From the NCBI RefSeq assembly GCF_010977555.1, contig NZ_CP048815.1, positions 1,116,001 through 1,180,000 on the forward strand: 64,000 nt of DNA. Direction: 5' to 3'. This document shows, in pieces, positions 14,453 to 23,532 of this stretch (positions within the stretch are counted from its first letter, which is position 1; every line of letters starts with the position of its first letter). The position numbers and the translations under genes are program-made. The notes beneath the pieces were generated by a model that worked only from the letters and a program-made list of their open reading frames with translations, was not told the origin of the DNA and did no database searches. Origin of the DNA: Caulobacter rhizosphaerae (lineage in GTDB: Bacteria > Pseudomonadota > Alphaproteobacteria > Caulobacterales > Caulobacteraceae).

Positions 14453-15835
14453 ATGTGGGACCTCAGCAAGCGTTCGCTGGTCCGGCGGCTGGTGCTGCTG
14501 GCGGCGGCGTGGAACCTGGTGGTGCTGGTGCTGGCGGGCGTGTTCCTGACCGCCCAGTTCCGCGACGCGGCCATCCGCCGGTTCGACCAGTCGCTGGCCG
14601 TGCTGACCGACGACCTCTATGCCGGCTCCACCGTCGACGACGGGGTGCTGAAAGCCCCGGTCCTGACCGACATCCGCGCCACCCGGGCCTATTCCGGCCG
14701 CTATTGGACGATCTTCGACCAGCCGGCCGGCGGCGGCGGGCTGAACGTGGTCGAGCGTTCGCGGTCGCTGTTCGACAGCGACCTGGTGATCCCGGTCGAG
14801 CAGTCCGAACGGCTGATGTCCGAGCCCGGCAAGACCCTCTATTTCGACCTCAAGGGCCCGCAGAACCGGCCATTGCGCGCCGCCGCCCTGCTGGCCCGGC
14901 TGCCCGGCTATCCGCGGCCGGTGGTGTTCATCGCCGCCGAGGACCGCTCGCCGATCGACGCCGACGCCGACCGCTTCGGGCGTATCACGACCCTGGCCCT
15001 GGTCATCCTGGGCGTGGGCCTGATCGCCGCGGTCGTGGTGCAGGTGCGGGTCGGCCTGGTGCCGCTGTTCCGCCTGCGCCGCGAGGTGGCCTCGGTCCGC
15101 CGCGGCAAGGCCGAGAAGCTGGACGGCGACTATCCCGAGGAGCTGGCGCCGCTGGCGGTCGAGCTGAACGCCCTGCTGTCGCACAACCAGGAGGTGGTCG
15201 AGCGCCAGCGCACCCACGTCGGCAACCTGGCCCACGCCCTGAAGACCCCGCTGTCGGTGATGCTGACCGAAGCCGGCCAGCGGCCGGGCGCCCTGGCCGA
15301 GGTCGTCGAGCGCCAGGCCCAGACCATGCGCGAACAGGTCGATCACCACCTGCGCCGGGCCCGCGCCGCCGCCCGCTCCCAGACCTCGGGCGAGCGTACG
15401 CCGGTCGAGCCGATCATGGACGAACTGGCCGTGACCCTGGAGCGGATCTTCCAGGACAAGGGCGTGCAGATCGACTGGCGGTGCCCCGACGACCTGTGCT
15501 TCCAGGGCGAGCGCCAGGACTTCATGGAGCTGGCCGGCAACGTGATGGAAAACGCCGGCAAGTGGTGCAAGGGCAAGGTGCGGGCCGAGGCCGTGGCCAG
15601 TTCGCCCGAGCAGATGACCCTGACCGTCGACGACGACGGTCCCGGCCTGCCGCCCGACCGCTGGACCGACGCCCTCAAGCGCGGGCAGCGGATGGACGAG
15701 CATACCCCCGGCTCGGGCCTGGGCCTGTCGATCGTCGACGAACTGGCCCGCGCCTATGGCGGCTCGGTCACTCTGGGCGCCTCGCCCCTGGGCGGCCTGC
15801 GCGTGACCCTGGTGCTGCCGAGGTCGGAGGGGTAG
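14453..15835 (+). CDS. PhoQ/FeuQ-like sensor histidine kinase
   Basis: 460 residues. Two transmembrane helices (about 14-36 and 180-200) bracket a periplasmic domain of roughly 145 residues. The dimerisation/phosphoacceptor helix has His261 in NLAHALKTPLSVML, and the ATPase domain carries N (ENAGKW), DDDGPGLP (G1) and GSGLGLSIV (G2). The ALKTPL form of the H box is typical of the PhoQ-like group. It pairs with the upstream OmpR-type regulator. No HAMP motif is obvious between TM2 and the H box, although about 50 residues are available there. Confidence 0.9.
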   Translation: MWDLSKRSLVRRLVLLAAAWNLVVLVLAGVFLTAQFRDAAIRRFDQSLAVLTDDLYAGSTVDDGVLKAPVLTDIRATRAYSGRYWTIFDQPAGGGGLNVVERSRSLFDSDLVIPVEQSERLMSEPGKTLYFDLKGPQNRPLRAAALLARLPGYPRPVVFIAAEDRSPIDADADRFGRITTLALVILGVGLIAAVVVQVRVGLVPLFRLRREVASVRRGKAEKLDGDYPEELAPLAVELNALLSHNQEVVERQRTHVGNLAHALKTPLSVMLTEAGQRPGALAEVVERQAQTMREQVDHHLRRARAAARSQTSGERTPVEPIMDELAVTLERIFQDKGVQIDWRCPDDLCFQGERQDFMELAGNVMENAGKWCKGKVRAEAVASSPEQMTLTVDDDGPGLPPDRWTDALKRGQRMDEHTPGSGLGLSIVDELARAYGGSVTLGASPLGGLRVTLVLPRSEG

Positions 15836-15845
15836 GGCGGCGCTT

Positions 15846-15873
15846 GCCCCCTCCCCGGTTCACGGGGGAGGAG
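15846..15873 (+). terminator. Hairpin after the histidine kinase gene
   Basis: ccctccccg, a five-base loop gttca, and cgggggagg form a GC-rich stem just after the kinase stop. There is no clear T run, and the arms resemble the ends of the family C repeat, so it may be a decayed element rather than a true terminator. Confidence 0.35.
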
Positions 15874-15910
15874 AGCCAGGCGTTCCTCCGCTCAACCCCA
15901 CATTTCGCGC

Positions 15911-17383
15911 ATGCCGCGCCGGCCGCCCAGCGACCTTTCGACGCTGCCGTTCGCGCTGCGAAAACTTATGGTTTCGGAAAGTCTTAACCTCGTTGGCGAC
16001 ATGGTTGACGCGGCCCGGAGCGGGCTCGTCCTGTGGGGGGTTATGGCAGCGATCGCCGCCAACAAGTTGCTGATGGTTCGGAAGCTGGTGGAAACCGCGC
16101 CCGACGCCGCGCTGCGCAGCCTCGAGCTCGCCCTGGCCGGCCCCGCCGGCGGGCAGGGCGCGCTGGCGACCGTGCGCGGCCTGGTCGAGGACGAGGTCAC
16201 CGCCCGCTATGTCCGCAACAGCGTGCTGGCCCCGATCGTCCCGCTGTGCGTCGCGCGCGACGCCGGGCAGACGGCGTTCCCGCCTCGCGCCCTGACCCTG
16301 CTGTGGGCCGCCCTGAGGCAGCAGGCGCCCAAGAAGGTCGAGGAGGCCGCGGCGCGGTGCAATCCGTGGGACCTGGAACAGGGGCCGCCGGACGTCTTCG
16401 ACGAACTGTGCAAGGTCGCCTCCCGCGGCCTGCGCGCCCAGACCGAGGCCGGCTTCAAGGCGCTGGACGCCCTCTGCGACGTTGACGCCCTGGCCTCGTG
16501 CCTGGAGCTGTCGACCATCGTGCGCGGCGCCCTGCCCAAGCTGCAGGAGTGGGTCAGCAAGATGAGCGAGGAGCGCGCCTCCTCGGCCCGACTGGCCTAC
16601 AAGGACGCCTGCGCCATCCGCCCCGACGCCGGGCCGCTGCTGTTCGAGATGCTGGCCGCCCACCTGCCGGACGACTTCCGCATCCTGCGGGTGATCTCGG
16701 CGGTCATGGACCGGCCGGGCGACAAGTTCTGGGCCTCGTCGGAGGTCGGCGCGTTCGGCGAGCGGGTGCTGGCCGACATCGAAAAGAACATCGACTTCAT
16801 CAACGCCTTCGACCCGGCCAAGGGCGAGGCCGAGGGCCGCAAGGCCGCCCACGCCGCCCAAAGGGTCGCTCAGCAGATCACCGAACTGGAGCAGTCGGTG
16901 AACATGGCCAAGGAAGGCCCCTGGGGCCGGCGCCTGGTCAAGTACAAACAGGCCATCGCCCAGGCGGTCGAGGCGCGGATGAACGCGGCCGAGAAGGAGC
17001 TGCTGGCGGCCCTGCCGCTGCGGCCGATCTCGATCCTGGGCGGCAAGAAGGGCAAGGGCGTGCCGCAATTGACGGCCGAGCCCGACGAGACCCAGGTCCG
17101 GCGGCTGACCGCGGTGCTGGTGTTTATCGCCGAGATCCGCGGCTGCGCCCTGCAGAGCGGCTACGGCTCCAGCCGCGCCAAGGTGCTGGAGAAGCTGAAC
17201 GGCCGCCTGGACCAGTACATCGAAGACATCCTGCACATCGTGCGGACCGGCGACGGCGGCGACCAGGGCCTGGCGCGGCTCTATGTCGACCTGGCCGCCG
17301 GCTACATCGCCTATAGCCGCGACGAAAAGACCGCCGAGATCGTCCGCCGCCGCGCGGCCGCGGCGATGGCGGCGGCGGCTTAG
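15911..17383 (+). CDS. Large helical protein of unknown function
   Basis: 490 residues, no signal peptide. The sequence is almost entirely helix-forming, with one possible hydrophobic stretch near residues 33-50 (RSGLVLWGVMAAIAANKLLM). Notable patches: CNPWDLEQGPPDVFDELCKV, a charged helical stretch around 290-330 (EKNIDFINAFDPAKGEAEGR), and a C-terminal YIAYSRDEKTAEIVRRRAAA. I do not recognise a family. Codon use is typical for the window and the frame is clean, so it is a real gene, probably a lineage-specific conserved one. Flanked by the kinase upstream and a family A repeat downstream, it appears monocistronic. ATG 15911 is the first; ATG 15968 is also possible. Confidence 0.8.
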   Translation: MPRRPPSDLSTLPFALRKLMVSESLNLVGDMVDAARSGLVLWGVMAAIAANKLLMVRKLVETAPDAALRSLELALAGPAGGQGALATVRGLVEDEVTARYVRNSVLAPIVPLCVARDAGQTAFPPRALTLLWAALRQQAPKKVEEAAARCNPWDLEQGPPDVFDELCKVASRGLRAQTEAGFKALDALCDVDALASCLELSTIVRGALPKLQEWVSKMSEERASSARLAYKDACAIRPDAGPLLFEMLAAHLPDDFRILRVISAVMDRPGDKFWASSEVGAFGERVLADIEKNIDFINAFDPAKGEAEGRKAAHAAQRVAQQITELEQSVNMAKEGPWGRRLVKYKQAIAQAVEARMNAAEKELLAALPLRPISILGGKKGKGVPQLTAEPDETQVRRLTAVLVFIAEIRGCALQSGYGSSRAKVLEKLNGRLDQYIEDILHIVRTGDGGDQGLARLYVDLAAGYIAYSRDEKTAEIVRRRAAAAMAAAA

Positions 17384-17421
17384 GGCCGGCTTTCAACGTC
17401 CCATCCATCTATCCCCAAACC

Positions 17422-17549
17422 CCGCTCATCCCGGCGAATGCCGGGACCCAGATGGAATGGCGGTGTGTCGGACGCCAAGAACTCAGCGGTCGTCCCATCA
17501 GACTCTCCGCCATGGGATCTGGGTCCCGGCATTCGCCGGGATGAGCGGA
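17422..17549 (+). repeat. Palindromic intergenic repeat, family A (copy 2)
   Basis: The left arm (from 17422) reads ccgctcatcccggcgaatgc and continues cgggacccagatgg. The right arm (to 17549) is its reverse complement, gggatctgggtcccggcatt and onward to ccgggatgagcgg. About 60 bases lie between. It separates the 490-residue unknown from ccmI, and the same two-armed structure is found after GTA g11. Confidence 0.85.
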
Positions 17550-17621
17550 GCAGGGGGAAGGCTCCCCTTAAGCGCTTTTTTCGCTAACGGCGCCGCCGTG
17601 TTCCCGGCTAACACGCGCGAC

Positions 17622-18749
17622 ATGATCGCTTTCTGGATCGCTGCGGCGGGTTTGTCGGCCGTCGTCGCCGCCCTGGTGCTGCGCGGCGCCGCGCGGGCGT
17701 CCGCGGCCGCGGGCGCGGGCGGCGACGACGCCAGCCTGGCCGTGCACCGGCGGCAGCTGTCCGAGATCGACGACCTGGCCGCGCGAGGCCTGCTGGCCGA
17801 CGCCGAGCTGAAGGGCGCGCGGGCCGAGGCCGGGCGCCGCCTGATCGCCGCCGCCGACCGCCAGGCGCCGTGGCCGCCCGCCAATCCCAAGCTGCGGCCG
17901 CTGGTGCTGGCCCTGGCCGCCGCCGCCCCCGTGCTGGCCATCGGGATCTACGGCCTGGTCGGCGGGCTGGGCATGGCCGACCAGCCGTTCCTCAAGCGCG
18001 TGGCCGAATGGCGCAGGACCGACCTCACCCAGCTCGAGCCGCAGAAAGTGGCCGCGGTGCTGGAGCAGATCGCCATCCAGCGCCCCACCGACCCCGAACC
18101 GCTGAAGAACCTGGCCCTGGTTCGGATGATGGCCGGCGACGCCACCGGCGCGTCCCAGGCCCTGCGCCGGGCCGTGATCCTGGCCCCCGCCCGCGCCGAC
18201 CTGTGGGCCGGGCTGGGCGAGACCTTCGTGGCCGACGGTCAGGGCGAGATCGGGACCGACGCCCGCAAGGCCTTCGCCGAGGCGCTGAAGCGCGACCCCA
18301 AGAACGTCAGCGCCCGCTACCATCTGGGCCTGGCCCGCATCGCCGACGGCGACGTCCGGGGCGGGCTGGCCGACTGGAAGGCGCTGCTGGCCGACCTGCC
18401 GCCCGACGATCCGCGCCGCATGGGCTTTGGCCACCAGATCGCCCAGGTCCAGGCCGACGGCGGCCTGCGGCCCAGCGCCGCCCCCGCCGGCCAGCCGGCA
18501 GAGGGCGGCGACAATGTCCAGGACATGATCCAGGGCATGGTCGCCGGCCTGGCCGCCCGGCTGGAGGCCAATCCCGGCGATCCCGACGGCTGGGTCAAGC
18601 TGGTGCGCGCCTATGCCGTGCTGGGCGACGCCGCCCGCCGCGACGCCGCCCTGGCCAAGGCCCAGGCGCGCTACAAGGACCAGCCCAAGGTGCTGGCCGC
18701 CCTGCGCCAAGCGGCGCAAACTCCGTCTCAAAAGACCTCCAGGCCATGA
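17622..18749 (+). CDS. ccmI: Cytochrome c maturation protein CcmI (CycH)
   Basis: 375 residues from ATG 17622. Two N-terminal helices (about 1-20 and 95-115) flank a cytoplasmic loop with VHRRQLSEIDDLAARGLLAD, the standard CcmI-1 signature. The periplasmic part holds TPR repeats (about residues 160-290, for example NLALVRMMAGDATGASQALR). CcmI presents apocytochrome c to the haem ligation complex CcmFH. It starts the ccmIEFH run, overlapping ccmE by ATGA. This order equals cycHJKL of other alphaproteobacteria. Confidence 0.92.
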   Translation: MIAFWIAAAGLSAVVAALVLRGAARASAAAGAGGDDASLAVHRRQLSEIDDLAARGLLADAELKGARAEAGRRLIAAADRQAPWPPANPKLRPLVLALAAAAPVLAIGIYGLVGGLGMADQPFLKRVAEWRRTDLTQLEPQKVAAVLEQIAIQRPTDPEPLKNLALVRMMAGDATGASQALRRAVILAPARADLWAGLGETFVADGQGEIGTDARKAFAEALKRDPKNVSARYHLGLARIADGDVRGGLADWKALLADLPPDDPRRMGFGHQIAQVQADGGLRPSAAPAGQPAEGGDNVQDMIQGMVAGLAARLEANPGDPDGWVKLVRAYAVLGDAARRDAALAKAQARYKDQPKVLAALRQAAQTPSQKTSRP

Positions 18750-19234
18750 GCTTCCTGCCCAAATCGCGCAAGGCGCGCCGCCGCCTGACGGTCCTGGCCG
18801 TCGCCGCCCCGGTGGTGGCCCTGGCTGTGGGCCTGGCCCTGTGGGGCATGCGCGACGCCATCTCGCTGTTCTACACCCCGGCCCAGGCCGCCGCCGCCCA
18901 CGTGCCGGCCGGCCGCAAGGTGCAGCTGGGCGGGCTGGTCAAGGCCGGCAGCGTGGTCAAACATCCGGACGGCCTGGTCGAGTTCGTGGTCGCCGACCAG
19001 CGCTCCACCGCCCTGGTCCGCTACAAGGGCGACCTGCCGGACCTGTTCCGCGAGGGCCAGGGCGTCGTCGCGTCAGGGGCGTTCGACGGGTCCGGGACCT
19101 TCGTCGCCAAGCAGGTGCTGGCCAAGCACGACGAGCGCTACATGCCGCGCGAGGTCTCCAAGGCCCTGAAGGAACAGGGCGAGTGGCGCGGCGACGGCGC
19201 CAAGCCGGCTTACGGGGCGGGGAAGCCCAACTGA
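18746..19234 (+). CDS. ccmE: Haem chaperone CcmE (CycJ)
   Basis: 162 residues, ATG 18746 overlapping the ccmI stop. One N-terminal anchor helix (about 15-35) precedes a periplasmic OB-fold. The haem-binding motif VLAKHDERYMP has His128, which bonds covalently to haem, and Tyr132. CcmE receives haem from CcmC (not in this window) and passes it to CcmF. The C-terminal tail after the motif is short and charged, as usual. Its stop overlaps the ccmF start. Confidence 0.96.
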   Translation: MSFLPKSRKARRRLTVLAVAAPVVALAVGLALWGMRDAISLFYTPAQAAAAHVPAGRKVQLGGLVKAGSVVKHPDGLVEFVVADQRSTALVRYKGDLPDLFREGQGVVASGAFDGSGTFVAKQVLAKHDERYMPREVSKALKEQGEWRGDGAKPAYGAGKPN

Positions 19235-21210
19235 TGATCACCGAATTCGGCGCCTACGCCCTGGTCCTGGCCCTGGTCCTGTCGGCCCTGCAGCTGATCC
19301 TGTCGGCGATCGGCGGGGCGCGGCGCTCGTCCATGCTGGCCGGCGCCGGGCGCGGGGCGGCGCTTGGGGCCTTCCTCTGCACGGCCCTGGCCTTCCTGGC
19401 CCTGGTCCACGCCTTCGTCGTGTCGGACTTCTCGGTGGCCAATGTCGCGGCCAACTCCCACACCGCCAAGCCGATGCTCTACAAGGTGGCCGGCGCCTGG
19501 GGCAGCCACGAGGGCTCGATGCTGCTGTGGTGCCTGGTGCTGACCGGCTACGGCGCGGCCGTGGCCAGCTTCGGCGAGGCCCTGCCGCCGCGCCTGCGGG
19601 CCTATGCGGTGGCGACCCAGGGCGCGCTGGGCGTGCTGTTCCTGGCCTACACCGTCTTCGCCTCCAACCCGATGGCCCGGCTGCTGGACGTTCCCGTCGA
19701 GGGCGCGTCGCTGAACCCGCTGCTGCAGGACCCGGCCCTGGCCTTCCACCCGCCGTTCCTCTACTGCGGCTATGTCGGCTTTTCGGTGGTGTTCTCGTTC
19801 TCGATGGCGGCCCTGATCGAGGGCCGGGTCGACGCGGCCTGGGCGCGCTGGGTGCGGCCCTGGACCTTGGCGGCCTGGAGCTTCCTGACCGTCGGCATCA
19901 CCCTGGGCGCCTTCTGGGCCTATTACGAACTCGGCTGGGGCGGCTGGTGGTTCTGGGACCCGGTCGAGAACGCCAGCTTCATGCCCTGGCTGATCGGCTC
20001 GGCCCTGCTGCACTCGGCCGTGGTGCTGGAAAAGCGCGGGGCCCTGCCGGGCTGGACGGTGTTCCTGGGGCTGGCGGCCTTCACCTTCTCCATGCTGGGC
20101 GCGTTCCTGGTGCGCTCGGGCGTGCTGACCAGCGTCCACGCCTTCGCCGTCGACCCGACGCGCGGCGTTTTGCTGCTGACCATCATGGGCATCGCGGCCG
20201 GCGCAGGCTTTGCGCTGTTCGCCCTGCGCGCGCCCAGCCTGAACAGCGGCGGTCTGTTCGCCCCGGTCAGCCGCGAGAGCGCCATCGTCCTGAACAACAT
20301 CATCCTGTCGACGGCCACGGCCGTGGTGCTGGTCGGCACCCTGTTCCCGCTGATCCGCGAGGCGACCGACGGCGAGGCGGTGTCGGTCGGGGCGCCGTTC
20401 TTCAACATGACGTTTGTTCCCCTGATGGTGCTGGCCATGGCGGTCCTGCCGGCCGGCCCGCTGCTGGCCTGGAAGCGCGGCGACGCGCGGCTGGTGGTCC
20501 GCCGCCTGTGGCTGGCCCTGGCGCTGGCCGCGATCCTGGGCCTGGTCGCCTTCGCCGTGGTCGCCCCGCGCAGCGCCCTGGCCAGCGCCGGCCTCGTGGT
20601 CGGCTTCTGGCTGATCGGCGGCGCGCTGCTGGAGCTGGCCGAGCGGGTGAAGGCCTTCCGCGCGCCCTGGGCCGAGGTCCGCCGCCGCCTGACCGGCCTG
20701 CCGCGCGGCGCCTGGGGCACGACCCTGGCCCATGCGGGGCTGGGGATCTTCGTGCTGGGCGCGAGTTTCGAGACCACCTGGCGGGTCGAGGCGGCCCAGG
20801 CCCTCAGCGTCGGCGGGCAGCTGAAGCTGGGCGCCTACGAGCTGGTCCTGACCGAGGTCGGCACGGGGGAGGGCGAGAACTACATCGCCGAGCGCGGGAT
20901 CGTGAAGATCACCAAGGCCGGCGCGCCAGTCTGCGAGGCCAGGCCCGAGCGCCGCTTCTATCCCACCGGCAAGCAGACCACTTCGGAGGTGGCGATCTGT
21001 CCCAAGGTGCTGGACGACCTCTATGTGGTGCTGGGCGAGCGCCGCGCGGGCCCGGGCGGCCAGCCGGCGTGGCTGGTGCGGGCCTTCGTCAATCCGTGGG
21101 TGCGGCTGATCTTCCTGGGCCCGCTGGTCATGGCGATCGGCGGCGTGGTGTCGCTGTCGGATCGTCGCCTGCGGTTCGGCGTGGCGCGGAAGGCGGAGAC
21201 GGCGGCGTGA
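19234..21210 (+). CDS. ccmF: Haem lyase subunit CcmF (CycK)
   Basis: 658 residues, about 14-15 transmembrane helices. The tryptophan-rich haem-handling signature WGGWWFWDPVENASFMPWL is at about residues 230-250, with flanking conserved His residues (SHEGSMLLW; FHPPFLYCGY; LLHSAVV). A periplasmic domain near the C-terminus precedes the last helix. CcmF takes haem from CcmE and ligates it to the CxxCH of apocytochrome c together with CcmH and CcmI. ATG 19234 overlaps the ccmE stop and the end overlaps the ccmH GTG. Confidence 0.97.
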   Translation: MITEFGAYALVLALVLSALQLILSAIGGARRSSMLAGAGRGAALGAFLCTALAFLALVHAFVVSDFSVANVAANSHTAKPMLYKVAGAWGSHEGSMLLWCLVLTGYGAAVASFGEALPPRLRAYAVATQGALGVLFLAYTVFASNPMARLLDVPVEGASLNPLLQDPALAFHPPFLYCGYVGFSVVFSFSMAALIEGRVDAAWARWVRPWTLAAWSFLTVGITLGAFWAYYELGWGGWWFWDPVENASFMPWLIGSALLHSAVVLEKRGALPGWTVFLGLAAFTFSMLGAFLVRSGVLTSVHAFAVDPTRGVLLLTIMGIAAGAGFALFALRAPSLNSGGLFAPVSRESAIVLNNIILSTATAVVLVGTLFPLIREATDGEAVSVGAPFFNMTFVPLMVLAMAVLPAGPLLAWKRGDARLVVRRLWLALALAAILGLVAFAVVAPRSALASAGLVVGFWLIGGALLELAERVKAFRAPWAEVRRRLTGLPRGAWGTTLAHAGLGIFVLGASFETTWRVEAAQALSVGGQLKLGAYELVLTEVGTGEGENYIAERGIVKITKAGAPVCEARPERRFYPTGKQTTSEVAICPKVLDDLYVVLGERRAGPGGQPAWLVRAFVNPWVRLIFLGPLVMAIGGVVSLSDRRLRFGVARKAETAA

Positions 21211-21671
21211 GGCGGCTCCTGATCGCGTTGGCCGCCATCGCCTGCATGGCCGGCGCCGCCGCCGACCCGGCCGAGCGCCTGCCCGACCCGACCCAGGAGG
21301 CCCGGGCCCGCACGCTGTTCCGCGAGGTGCGTTGCCTGGTCTGCCAGAACGAGTCCATCGACGACTCCGAGGCGGCCCTGGCCGGCGACCTGCGCCAGGT
21401 CGTACGCGACCAAGTGAAGCAGGGACGCAGCGACAAGCAGATCCGCGCGTTCCTGGTCGAGCGCTATGGCGAGTTCGTGCTGCTCAAGCCGCCGTTCTCG
21501 GCCGGCAACGCCTTGCTCTGGGCCACGCCGGCGATCGCGCTGATCCTGGGCGGCGTCCTGATGGCGCTGCTGCTGCGCCGACGGACCGCCTCGGCGGCGG
21601 ACGGTGAAGATTCGCCCGCGCTTTCCGAGGTGGAGGAGGCGCGTCTTCAGGTGTTGTTGAAGGACGAATGA
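21207..21671 (+). CDS. ccmH: Apocytochrome c thiol reductase CcmH (CycL)
   Basis: 154 residues starting at GTG 21207 within the ccmF stop. Signal peptide about 1-19, then the redox motif VRCLVCQNESI with Cys43 and Cys46, a three-helix periplasmic domain, one transmembrane helix (about 107-127) and a short charged tail. It reduces the CxxCH disulfide for haem attachment. No ccmG (thioredoxin-like) lies between ccmF and ccmH, which matches the cycHJKL layout; ccmABCDG must be elsewhere in the genome. Confidence 0.95.
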   Translation: MRRLLIALAAIACMAGAAADPAERLPDPTQEARARTLFREVRCLVCQNESIDDSEAALAGDLRQVVRDQVKQGRSDKQIRAFLVERYGEFVLLKPPFSAGNALLWATPAIALILGGVLMALLLRRRTASAADGEDSPALSEVEEARLQVLLKDE

Positions 21672-21816
21672 CACGATTGCGCCGCGAAGACGCCGCAAGA
21701 CCATCTTGAGCGTGGACGCATGATCTCATCGAAGACCATTGCGCCTTTCGCCAGCGCAACTAGGTTCTCAAGCCAAGGACCCGGCGCCGCGCGCCGTGGG
21801 TGAGGAAAGACGTAAG

Positions 21817-23394
21817 ATGGCTGCTAGGAAGTCTGGTTTCTTTGTCGGTGCGGTGGCCGGGGCGGGCGTGGCCTGCGCGGCGCTGGTCGGCGTGGGTATG
21901 CGCATGGGTCCCGCGGGCGCCGCCGAGCCGGCGCAGGTGATCCGCACCTCGGGTGCGCCGATGGCCGCTGGCGCGCCGATGTTCGCGCCGCCGCCCGGCG
22001 CGCCGATGTCGTTCGCAGACATCTTCGAACAGGTCTCGCCTGCGGTGGTGCAGATCGACGTGACCTCCAAGGCCGCCGCCGCGCCGAAGCTGCGCATTCC
22101 CGGCCTGGAAGGTTTCGACATCGTGCCCAAGGGCCAGAAGGGCGAGGACGGCGAGGAGGCCCCGGGCCCCAAGCAGCAGTCCTCGGGCTCGGGCTTCTTC
22201 ATCTCGGCCGATGGCTACCTGGTGACCAACAATCACGTGGTGGCCGACGCCGACGACGACGGCATCAATGTCGTGCTCAAGGACGGCCGCGAGCTGAAGG
22301 CCACGATCGTCGGTCGCGACGAGGGCACCGACCTGGCGGTCCTCAAGGTGGTCGACCCGAAGGCCAAGGGCGCGGCGTTCCCGTTCGTCAACTTCGAGAA
22401 CCAGGCCAAGCCGCGGGTCGGCGACTGGGTGATCACCATCGGCAACCCGTTCGGCCTGGGCGGCACCGCCACGGCCGGGATCATCTCGGCCTATAACCGC
22501 GACCTGGGCGACAGCTCGTCGAACTTCGTCGACTACATTCAGATCGACGCGCCGATCAACCGGGGCAACTCGGGCGGTCCGTCGTTCGACATCTACGGCC
22601 GGGTGATCGGGGTCAACACCGCGATCTTCTCGCCGACCGGCGGCTCGGTGGGCATCGGCTTCGCCATCCCCGCCGACGTGGCCGAGGCCACCGCCAAGCA
22701 ACTGATCAACGGCGGCAAGGTGGTGCGCGGCTATATCGGCGCCCAGATCCAGCCCTTCACCAAGGAAATGGCCGACGCCCAGGGCCTGGGCGACGTCAAG
22801 GGCGCGATCGTCGCCGACCTGGTGCCCGGCGGTCCGGCCCAGAAGGGCGGCCTGCTGCCCGAGGACGTGATCACCGCCGTCAACGGCGTGGAGATCAAGA
22901 GCGGCACGGAACTGACGCGCGAGGTGGCCAAGGGCCGTCCGGGCGACACCCTGAAGCTGTCTGTCCTGCGGGGCGGCAAGCCGCGGACGATCGAGATCAA
23001 GTCGGGCGTGCGTCCCACCGAGAAGGAGCTGTCGCTCAACGACGACGACAGCGACGAGGGCGGCGCCGACGCGCCGGCCAAGCCGCAGGTCCAGAAGTCG
23101 GAAGCCCTGGGCATGACCCTGGTCCCGATCGACGAGTCGGCCCGCCGCACCTACAGCATCGACCCGGCCGTCAGGGGCGTGCTGATCGACGGCGTGAAGG
23201 CCAATTCCGACGCTGGCGAAAAAGGCCTGCGCAAGGGCGACGTCCTGACCAGCGTCAACGGCGAGCCGGTCGCGTCGGCCGCCCAGGTGTCGTCGGCGGT
23301 CGACGCGGCCAAGAAGCTGCAGCGCCCCAGCGTCAACCTGCGGATCATCCGCGCCGGTCGTCCCACGATCGTGCCGCTGAAGATCGCGCCTTAG
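21817..23394 (+). CDS. Periplasmic Do-like serine protease (DegP/MucD family)
   Basis: 525 residues from ATG 21817, with GAGGAAAG about 8 bases upstream; an in-frame ATG at 21739 lacks a Shine-Dalgarno. Signal peptide about 1-35. The trypsin-like domain has the triad His140 (VTNNHVV), Asp172 (GTDLAVLK) and Ser252 (NRGNSGGP). Two PDZ domains follow (about 305-390 and 440-525). It degrades or refolds damaged envelope proteins. A terminator-like hairpin follows, then a two-component regulator, a neighbourhood often seen for envelope-stress systems. Confidence 0.94.
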   Translation: MAARKSGFFVGAVAGAGVACAALVGVGMRMGPAGAAEPAQVIRTSGAPMAAGAPMFAPPPGAPMSFADIFEQVSPAVVQIDVTSKAAAAPKLRIPGLEGFDIVPKGQKGEDGEEAPGPKQQSSGSGFFISADGYLVTNNHVVADADDDGINVVLKDGRELKATIVGRDEGTDLAVLKVVDPKAKGAAFPFVNFENQAKPRVGDWVITIGNPFGLGGTATAGIISAYNRDLGDSSSNFVDYIQIDAPINRGNSGGPSFDIYGRVIGVNTAIFSPTGGSVGIGFAIPADVAEATAKQLINGGKVVRGYIGAQIQPFTKEMADAQGLGDVKGAIVADLVPGGPAQKGGLLPEDVITAVNGVEIKSGTELTREVAKGRPGDTLKLSVLRGGKPRTIEIKSGVRPTEKELSLNDDDSDEGGADAPAKPQVQKSEALGMTLVPIDESARRTYSIDPAVRGVLIDGVKANSDAGEKGLRKGDVLTSVNGEPVASAAQVSSAVDAAKKLQRPSVNLRIIRAGRPTIVPLKIAP

Positions 23395-23481
23395 GCCGAC
23401 GATCACGGAGGCCCTCGCAAGGGGGCTTTCGCCAGAGCGCGGATCGCGCCACCATGGGTGGACGTGACGACAACACGACTG

Positions 23482-23517
23482 GGGCGTCATCGATTCGTAC
23501 GATGACGCCCTTTCCTG
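23482..23517 (+). terminator. Rho-independent terminator after the Do-like protease
   Basis: gggcgtcatcg and cgatgacgccc form an 11-bp perfect stem with a 7-base loop, followed by TTTCCTGCTT. This should end the protease transcript before the response regulator gene. Confidence 0.75.
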
Positions 23518-23532
23518 CTTTGGGGGCTGGTG

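Noticed and set aside
19234..21671. Missing ccmG between ccmF and ccmH as evidence of gene loss.
   Set aside because: The alphaproteobacterial cycHJKL arrangement also lacks ccmG at this position; it is usually found with ccmABCD elsewhere.
21672..21816. Upstream in-frame start (21739) for the Do-like protease.
   Set aside because: It would add 26 charged residues before the signal peptide and lacks a ribosome site, whereas ATG 21817 has GAGGAAAG at the right distance.
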